A stretch of DNA of 11,467 nt, taken from contig JAFWFB010000006.1 in assembly GCA_017512625.1 (NCBI GenBank), positions 1 through 11,467 of the forward strand, read 5' to 3'. Position numbers and translations under genes: made by a program. The notes beneath the pieces are model-generated. The model was not told the DNA's origin. It did not search any database and saw only the letters and a list, made by a program, of their open reading frames with translations. Position 1 is the first letter of the stretch. Each line of letters starts with the position of its first letter. Below, in pieces: positions 6,752 to 11,467 of the stretch. Source of the stretch: Erysipelotrichaceae bacterium. GTDB lineage: Bacteria > Bacillota_I > Bacilli_A > Erysipelotrichales > Erysipelotrichaceae.

Positions 6752-7997
6752 ATATCTTCTGTTTGATCCTTCTTCTAAGTTTTACCAGGCTCATCAGGAT
6801 CTTGTTGGCCAGTGGATGGATGATCAGATCGAATTCGCCGATGAATTCAAGCAGATCACCGCCAAACTTGGACTTGTAAAGGAACAGGCCGTATTCCGGA
6901 TTATCCTTATCCGGATGACCATGAGTTCCAAAGAAGTCCAGGACCTTATAGCCTTCTTCCTTGGCATCCTTAAGCACCTGGTAGTAGAGGTGATAGTTAA
7001 CATTAAGATCCTTTAGGATGTCGCGGTTTCCGCCATAGACGATCCAGACCTTGTCATCATCCTTGGCGGTAATGATTCCGCTAAGGGTCGGAGTCTGATG
7101 TTCATATGGCAGAAGGGAAGTGATCTCCTTTTCCAGTTTGGTGATCGAACCCTGATATTCGATGATCCGGTTTTTCTTCTTGTTGTTAAGGGAAGCGGAT
7201 GATTCAAGTTCGGAGATGTTGTTTTTCAGCTCTTCGATCTTATTTCGCTTATTGGAGATCAACAGATCGACATCGATCTTCGCAACATAGAGATCTGATC
7301 CCTGATCAAGACGCAAGTTGTTATAGAAGTTTTCGTAGTAATGGATATCCGGTAACATCAGGTTTTCCCTGAGTGCCGTATCCTTCATGGTCTGATAGAA
7401 GTCCGGGAAGGTAGACGGATCGTTTTTGATGATCTGTAGCTCTTCAAATGGCTTTTTAAGGATGTTGCGGTTATAGCTGTTCATGCCTGCTAGAAGTTCA
7501 GGCAGATCCTTTTCGATATTAAGTCTGAAAGTAAAGCGGGGCTGACTAGAATCGACCAGGTCATAACTGAAACCCCTATGTTTGAAACCATAGGCTTCCA
7601 GGATCTTTAAGATATCCTTTTCCGGATATTCCTCAATGATCTCGCTGTCAAAGTTTCGCTTGGAGATCACGATACCCGGATCGATCTTAAGATATAGAGC
7701 CTTATGCTTATAAAGATAATCCTTGAGATTGGTCATGAAAAAGTCCAGAAGGGCCTTATCGTGATAATCACAAAGAAGGCCTCTAGGAGCATAGTAGCTG
7801 GTGTAATTAAGGATTTTTTTCCGGGCAAGCATGGCTAAAGCCAGTGGTTTCTCATCTTCAAAAACTCCGACATATTCACACACATAGCCCCTGCTGTTAT
7901 AGACCAGGGAAAAGCCGTAGCTTTGCATGAAATGACGGATCTTAAAATCCTGATAATACTGTTTATACTGTTCACTGTTTAGAACTTTGAATTCCAT
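6750..7997 (-). CDS. FemAB-family peptidoglycan bridge aminoacyltransferase
   Basis: This 415-residue cytoplasmic enzyme is of the FemABX/MurMN family, which uses aminoacyl-tRNA to add amino acids to the lysine side chain of lipid-linked peptidoglycan precursors. Two GNAT-like halves are recognisable. The first contains Y-Y-A-P-R-G-L-L-x-D-Y (68-78). The second has Y-G-G-N-R (321-325) and the end motif F-G-G-D-L-L-E-F-I-G-E-F-D (378-390). Between them residues about 243-296 are Lys/Glu/Leu-rich and should form the antiparallel coiled-coil arm typical of the family. The C-terminus is strongly basic. It is last in a minus-strand operon, three bases after the CCA enzyme. There is no Shine-Dalgarno site before ATG 7997, but a TATAAT lies six bases upstream. 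The amino acid added and the position in the bridge cannot be read. Confidence 0.9.
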   Translation of the reverse strand: MEFKVLNSEQYKQYYQDFKIRHFMQSYGFSLVYNSRGYVCEYVGVFEDEKPLALAMLARKKILNYTSYYAPRGLLCDYHDKALLDFFMTNLKDYLYKHKALYLKIDPGIVISKRNFDSEIIEEYPEKDILKILEAYGFKHRGFSYDLVDSSQPRFTFRLNIEKDLPELLAGMNSYNRNILKKPFEELQIIKNDPSTFPDFYQTMKDTALRENLMLPDIHYYENFYNNLRLDQGSDLYVAKIDVDLLISNKRNKIEELKNNISELESSASLNNKKKNRIIEYQGSITKLEKEITSLLPYEHQTPTLSGIITAKDDDKVWIVYGGNRDILKDLNVNYHLYYQVLKDAKEEGYKVLDFFGTHGHPDKDNPEYGLFLYKSKFGGDLLEFIGEFDLIIHPLANKILMSLVKLRRRIKQKI

Positions 7998-8000
7998 AAC

Positions 8001-9128
8001 TTAATTATAATGACTTTTAAGGTATTCCAATAATTCATTGCGATTATTGTTAAGTGAGCCTCGATTGATCAGACTGGTCAGATGATCGAAGACTTCTTTG
8101 ATCCGTCTGTCGTGATAGCCTAGATCCATAAGGTCATTTCCATCGATGGCCAGCTCGGATACGATCCTATATTTTAATTCTTCATATTTATTCCGGTAGT
8201 CAAAGTTATCCACAATGCTGCGGAAAGAAAGGATATCAAAAGCGTCTTTCCGGTAATTGAAGAAGGTGGCGAAGGATAAAGGATCACTTAGATCAGCGCT
8301 TAGACTTTCGTGATAGGCCCTGACCAGGTTTATTTCCTTATTGGAATACTTATGTTGCTTTAAAACTTCCTGATAATCCGGCTCATCGCGGTAGATCCAG
8401 GCCAGTTTCTGATAAATATCCTTGAACTCATCCATCTTAGGATCGATGTCGATGTTTCCCATCAACATCTTAAAGATCTCCTTATAGTGCTTTAAAAGCG
8501 GATAGGAAGAAACAGAAAGGATCTTATCGGTCTCGCTTTTGATCCTTTCAGCTGAGATGTTAGCTAAAAGGTGATAGTTATCAAAAATGGCCTTTTCAGT
8601 CTTTTCTTCGATGGCAAAACTTAGCTGGGCACTAAAACGTAGGGCCCTGAGGATCCTTAAGGCATCCTCATTGAAGCGGGTATCGGGGTCATTGACGGTC
8701 CTGATGATCTTATCTTTTAGATCCTTAAGACCATCGAATAAGTCAATGATGTCCTTATCAGGCGCATAAGCCAGGGCATTGATGGTAAAATCACGCCTGC
8801 TTAGATCTTCCTTAAGGGACGCATTAAAAGATACATCATCCGGATGACGGTTATCGGAATAGGTGGATTCCAGACGGTATGGGGTTATCTCAAACTGTCG
8901 ATCACCGATCAGGATCACGACCGTACCGTATTTTTCGTTGTATTTGAAAACGGTAGCCTGTCCCTTAAACATCTCGACGATCTTTTCCGTAGATGCATCG
9001 GTGGTCAGGTCAAAGTCATAGACCGGACGCTTAAGCAGGTGGTCTCTTAGTGCACCACCTACCAGATAGACTTCGTGATGATGGGCTTTAAACAGCTCGA
9101 AGATCTCACTTAGATATGCATCATTCAT
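8001..9128 (-). CDS. cca: CCA tRNA nucleotidyltransferase (class II)
   Basis: This 375-residue enzyme should add or repair the 3'-terminal CCA of tRNAs using CTP and ATP, without a nucleic acid template. The class II fold is clear. The N-terminal motif is L-V-G-G-A-L-R-D (22-29). Catalytic D38-x-D40 lies in D-F-D-L-T-T. R-R-D-F-T-I-N-A-L (111-119) forms the hinge or ribose-recognition region, and E154-D-A-L-R158-I-L-R161 is the base-recognition helix. A helical body follows, and the C-terminus has the G-x-D-L-x-x-L-G pattern (330-337). Length fits a CCA-adding enzyme; poly(A) polymerase I or a split A- or CC-adding enzyme is less likely, because no second copy is visible and no long basic tail is present. 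It overlaps the upstream kinase gene by eight bases (ATGAATGA) with no good ribosome site, so translation is probably coupled. Confidence 0.9.
   Translation of the reverse strand: MNDAYLSEIFELFKAHHHEVYLVGGALRDHLLKRPVYDFDLTTDASTEKIVEMFKGQATVFKYNEKYGTVVILIGDRQFEITPYRLESTYSDNRHPDDVSFNASLKEDLSRRDFTINALAYAPDKDIIDLFDGLKDLKDKIIRTVNDPDTRFNEDALRILRALRFSAQLSFAIEEKTEKAIFDNYHLLANISAERIKSETDKILSVSSYPLLKHYKEIFKMLMGNIDIDPKMDEFKDIYQKLAWIYRDEPDYQEVLKQHKYSNKEINLVRAYHESLSADLSDPLSFATFFNYRKDAFDILSFRSIVDNFDYRNKYEELKYRIVSELAIDGNDLMDLGYHDRRIKEVFDHLTSLINRGSLNNNRNELLEYLKSHYN
8004..8009 (-). promoter_or_regulatory. Possible internal -10 box before the FemAB gene
   Basis: On the minus strand TATAAT ends six bases before ATG 7997, within the last codons of the CCA gene. 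TTGGAA (8030-8025) lies 15 bases upstream, a partial -35 match at short spacing. If used, transcription would start at or next to the ATG, again leaderless. AT-rich chance occurrence is possible. Confidence 0.3.
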
Positions 9129-9864
9129 CTTTTAAATACAACTGCTCGTTTTCGTTCATGTAAAGGGTGGTATTGGCCTTGATGGAATTGTTGATGACTC
9201 TTAGGCCATTTACCCTGTCGACCTTCATGAAATGCTCAGTAGCCTTTTCAAGATCGGTACCCGGATTGTTGGCCTTGCGTTCGACCAGTCTCTTTTTAAG
9301 GATGTCCGGATCAGCATTGATGAAAAGAGTGTCATCACATAGTTCGTGTAAAGAAGTCCAAGGATCTTCATTTAGAAGCAGATAATTTCCTTCAAGCAGG
9401 ATGATCTTTCCTTCGACCTTAAGCTTGTCATCTTCAACGTCGTGCAGGATCCGGCTATATACCGGCCAAAGGATATCCTTATCCCTTGATTCGATGATCT
9501 TTTCCCTCAATCCGGCACAATCGAATGTTTCCGGTGCACCCTTGATGGTCTTAAGCAGCTGATTAGAACCCGGAATATAGTGGGTATTTAAATATTCCTG
9601 CTTGTAATGGAAGCCATCCATGCCTACAGCCTGCAAAGGTGTGACACCTTCTGTAGTCTGGGACAGTCCCTCTAAAAACTGGGCCAGGGTGGACTTTCCG
9701 GCACCTGGAGGGGCAGCGAGAAAGACAAAGATCCGGCGATCTTTTTCCTTCTGCAAGTCAGTCCATTTGTGTAACAGTTTTTTGAATACGCCATCGACCA
9801 GACTGTCATTGAAGCCAGCAAGCACCATCAGGCCGTTGACGCTTAATGTATACTCTCTATCCAT
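9121..9864 (-). CDS. P-loop kinase of the uridine kinase/phosphoribulokinase type
   Basis: This 247-residue soluble kinase carries the P-loop A-P-P-G-A-G-K-S-T (51-59), with alanine at the usual first glycine. M-D-G-F-H (82-86) is a substrate-binding motif of this group. P-E-T-F-D (111-115) and P-V-Y-S-R-I-L-H-D (134-142) follow, then E-G-N-Y-L-L-L with P-W (158-169) as the Walker B-like strand, and a K-R-L-x-x-R-K lid (191-197). This set is typical of YggC/FrcK-like 'nucleoside/nucleotide kinase family' proteins related to uridine and pantothenate kinases. The phosphoryl acceptor is not known; sugar, nucleoside or vitamin are all possible. It is the first gene of the minus-strand operon with the CCA enzyme and FemAB transferase. 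AAGGAAG (9881-9875) lies ten bases before the ATG. Confidence 0.83.
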   Translation of the reverse strand: MDREYTLSVNGLMVLAGFNDSLVDGVFKKLLHKWTDLQKEKDRRIFVFLAAPPGAGKSTLAQFLEGLSQTTEGVTPLQAVGMDGFHYKQEYLNTHYIPGSNQLLKTIKGAPETFDCAGLREKIIESRDKDILWPVYSRILHDVEDDKLKVEGKIILLEGNYLLLNEDPWTSLHELCDDTLFINADPDILKKRLVERKANNPGTDLEKATEHFMKVDRVNGLRVINNSIKANTTLYMNENEQLYLKDE

Positions 9865-9888
9865 ATTGATCTATCTTCCTTCAATGAC

Positions 9889-9897
9889 AATATAACA
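9889..9897 (-). promoter_or_regulatory. Extended -10 promoter of the kinase-cca-FemAB operon
   Basis: On the minus strand TGTTATATT (9897-9889) is an extended -10 element (TG-n-TATATT). The -35 position at 17-base spacing is TTACTT (9917-9912), a poor match, as tolerated by extended -10 promoters. Expected start is near 9882, giving a leader of about 18 bases that contains the ribosome site AAGGAAG. Confidence 0.6.
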
Positions 9898-9952
9898 CAT
9901 ACAAAAAGATAAAGTAATGAAGCATTCAAGATAAAGCGGGCCTTCCTATTTC

Positions 9953-9983
9953 TTGTGTAAGATCATATCCCGTATTGTAAAAT
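9953..9983 (+). promoter_or_regulatory. Possible promoter of the NTPase-CYTH gene
   Basis: TTGTGT (9953-9958) and TAAAAT (9978-9983) are separated by 19 bases, longer than ideal. The start would fall near 9990, which would place the start inside the GAGGG ribosome site (9988-9992). An alternative -10 is TATTGT (9973-9978). Some promoter must lie in this 135-base divergent region because the neighbouring gene runs the other way. Confidence 0.4.
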
Positions 9984-9999
9984 AATAGAGGGAATCTAT

Positions 10000-11109
10000 A
10001 TGGGAAAGAATATTTATCGTATCGTCTGTACCGGCGGACCATGTGCCGGTAAAAGCACCTTCATATCCAGAGCCAATGAGATCTTCAACGAAAGAGGATA
10101 CAAGGTTTTGGTCATTCATGAAACAGCTACGGAACTGATCACCGGCGGTATCACGCCGATGGTGGATAATGTAGGCATGTACGGCTTCCAGAAGTATGTC
10201 ATCGACATGATGATCGCCAAGGAAGATCTGTATGTCAAAGCTGCTGAAGAACTGAAGGATGAGGAGATCATCATCCTGATCGACAGAGGCATTCATGATA
10301 ATAGAGGCTATGTATCGGAAAGCGAGTGGCAACAGATCATCTCGACCTTTAACTTAAGCGATGAAGAGATCGATAAACGCTATGACCTGGTCCTCCATCT
10401 GACTACCGCTGCCAAGGGAGAGCAGGAAGCCTATACCCTAAGCAATAACGCAGCCAGATACGAGAGTATTGATGAAGCCATCAGGGTCGACGATATGATC
10501 CTGGAAGGCTGGAGCAAGCATCCGAATGTTGTCGTCATTGGCAATGAGATCGACTTCGATGTCAAGATCCGAAGAGCCATCCAGGCGATCTTTAGCTACC
10601 TGGGCAAGGAAAAACCGGTCGAAAGATTTGAAAAATACCTGGTCGAAGTAAACGATCGGCTGTTCGAGCAGCTGGAGAAGCTCAAATCATCCAGGATCTA
10701 TATCGTTCAGAATTACCTCAAGGCTGAAGAAGGCAAGGAAAGAAGGATCAGGACCCGTGAGATCGATGGACAGGTCACCTGTTATTACTCCGAGGTCAAT
10801 ATCTTAAGCGCAAGCAGCCGTACCAAGAGAGACCGGATCATCTCCAATTCCGAGTACGTCCAGTACTCTTTGGATATCGATCCAAGTCTGCACCCGATCG
10901 TCAAGACCCGCTATACCTTCCCATATAAAGGCAATTATTTCCGTCTGGATATCTTCAGCTTTGACCAGAGCAAGGGACTGCTTTCCATTCAGGTCGCTGA
11001 TGAGAATGCGGAAGTGGATTGCCCGGATTTCATCGAGATCAAGAAAGAAGTTACCGATATTCTGGAATATAAGAACCTTTATCTGGCTAAATTACAGAAA
11101 TTCATCTGA
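10000..11109 (+). CDS. P-loop NTPase (AAA_28-like) fused to a CYTH/triphosphate tunnel domain
   Basis: This 369-residue protein has two domains. Residues 1-200 form a P-loop NTPase: Walker A G-G-P-C-A-G-K-S-T (12-20), H-E-T-A-T (40-44), a hydrophobic strand ending I-D95-R-G as Walker B, and H-D-N-R-G-Y just after. This matches the NadR-kinase-like AAA_28 group. Residues about 233-369 resemble a CYTH domain: R-R-I-R-T-R (248-253), V-K-T-R-Y (301-305), and E-V-T-D followed by Y-K-N-L-Y-L-A (350-363). The usual first-strand E-x-E-x-K is replaced by I-V-Q-N-Y-L (235-240). CYTH enzymes act on triphosphates or nucleotides; such NTPase-CYTH fusions are known, for example the TTD14 type and, with a uridine-kinase-like domain, plant TTM1/TTM2. 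Substrate and role in bacteria are unclear to me. GAGGG seven bases before ATG 10000 supports the start. The gene is divergent from the kinase operon. Confidence 0.8.
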   Translation: MGKNIYRIVCTGGPCAGKSTFISRANEIFNERGYKVLVIHETATELITGGITPMVDNVGMYGFQKYVIDMMIAKEDLYVKAAEELKDEEIIILIDRGIHDNRGYVSESEWQQIISTFNLSDEEIDKRYDLVLHLTTAAKGEQEAYTLSNNAARYESIDEAIRVDDMILEGWSKHPNVVVIGNEIDFDVKIRRAIQAIFSYLGKEKPVERFEKYLVEVNDRLFEQLEKLKSSRIYIVQNYLKAEEGKERRIRTREIDGQVTCYYSEVNILSASSRTKRDRIISNSEYVQYSLDIDPSLHPIVKTRYTFPYKGNYFRLDIFSFDQSKGLLSIQVADENAEVDCPDFIEIKKEVTDILEYKNLYLAKLQKFI

Positions 11110-11116
11110 TTTTCGG

Positions 11117-11122
11117 TATAAT
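11117..11122 (+). promoter_or_regulatory. -10 box (TATAAT) for the last gene
   Basis: A perfect TATAAT lies 26 bases before ATG 11149, with no terminator between it and the NTPase-CYTH stop at 11109. The -35 region (TTACAG 11092-11097, 19-base spacing) is weak. The following gene may be transcribed both from here and by read-through. Confidence 0.5.
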
Positions 11123-11148
11123 AAGAAAGTATCATTAAGGAGTTACCT

Positions 11149-11467
11149 ATGAAATCAATTTCCGAAATGTTGGGCGTCAAAAGAGCAACAGGCGTCTCTG
11201 AATTATCCGGATACTTTATTTATCAGGAAAAGAACCGTACCATCTATTACGATATCTTTACCAAGAAAGCTTACTTATTGTTAAACAAGGACCTGGAGAC
11301 CTATAACCGCTTCTATCTGCGTCATATGGTCACCTCCATCGCCTTATTCGCTTTACTGGTAATTACCGATAATATGTTATTATCAGTCAGTGTCGCTTTG
11401 GCCTTACACCTTCTGGGCTGCTGGCTGTTTAGAACCAAATTCCTCTACAATCAGCCGCTGGTTCAAA
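11149..11467 (+). CDS. Unrecognised membrane protein, N-terminal part (cut by window edge)
   Basis: The frame opens at ATG 11149 with AAGGAG at 11137-11142, six bases upstream, and stays open for 106 codons to the edge. The first 60 residues are polar, with an aromatic stretch Y-F-I-Y-Q-E-K and Y-Y-D-I-F, and look like a cytoplasmic domain. Two hydrophobic segments follow (about 64-77 and 80-94), separated by a short D-N turn, then a basic stretch W-L-F-R-T-K. I recognise no family. Leucine is often encoded by TTA here, whereas the genes to the left favour CTG. No function is proposed. Confidence 0.75.
   Translation, partial: MKSISEMLGVKRATGVSELSGYFIYQEKNRTIYYDIFTKKAYLLLNKDLETYNRFYLRHMVTSIALFALLVITDNMLLSVSVALALHLLGCWLFRTKFLYNQPLVQ

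Noticed and set aside
9865..9999. Possible small RNA or riboswitch in the 135-base divergent region
   Set aside because: No stable stem or conserved riboswitch element was seen; the sequence is explained by two divergent promoters and ribosome sites.
9946..10332. 128-codon minus-strand open frame opposite the start of the NTPase-CYTH gene
   Set aside because: It overlaps the Walker A coding region of a well-supported gene and shows no family features; it is a shadow frame.

Overview
The window is about 11.5 kb of ordinary, compact bacterial chromosome. Five features point to a low-to-moderate-GC Firmicute: strong Shine-Dalgarno sites before several genes, a heterodimeric drug/lipid ABC exporter pair, a FemAB-type peptidoglycan bridge enzyme, a lipoprotein with a classical lipobox, and short hairpin-plus-T-run terminators. 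TGG is used for Trp and TGA serves as a stop, so the code is standard and this is not a Mycoplasma-like organism. Erysipelotrichia would fit, but that is a guess from general protein flavour. No insertion sequence, phage gene, CRISPR array, tRNA or rRNA was seen, and no gene-free stretch exceeds about 135 bases.

Layout, left to right. (1) On the plus strand, the tail of a GNAT acetyltransferase overlaps a PAP2-family membrane phosphatase and a terminator follows. (2) A three-gene plus-strand operon (1087-5486) has a good -10 box immediately before its first ATG. It encodes two half-transporters of a heterodimeric ABC exporter and a small GtrA-type membrane protein, with one-base gaps between genes and a GAAA-loop terminator at the end. 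(3) A single lipoprotein gene follows, with three internal repeats of about 100 residues. (4) A bidirectional terminator separates it from a convergent minus-strand operon (9864 down to 6750): a P-loop nucleoside/sugar-type kinase, a CCA-adding tRNA nucleotidyltransferase and a FemAB-family aminoacyltransferase. (5) Across a 135-base divergent promoter region lies a plus-strand P-loop NTPase fused to a CYTH (triphosphate tunnel) domain, then the start of an unrecognised membrane protein that runs off the edge.

How the genes may work together. Several products act at the membrane or wall: PAP2 phosphatase, ABC exporter, GtrA, lipoprotein and FemAB transferase. The ABC pair shows the textbook division into one degenerate and one canonical ATP site. 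The minus-strand operon links tRNA 3'-end maturation with an enzyme family that spends aminoacyl-tRNA on peptidoglycan branching. The best leads are the NTPase-CYTH fusion with an altered CYTH entry motif, the triple-repeat lipoprotein, and the GtrA protein in an exporter operon. I found no clear evidence of a wholly new system.
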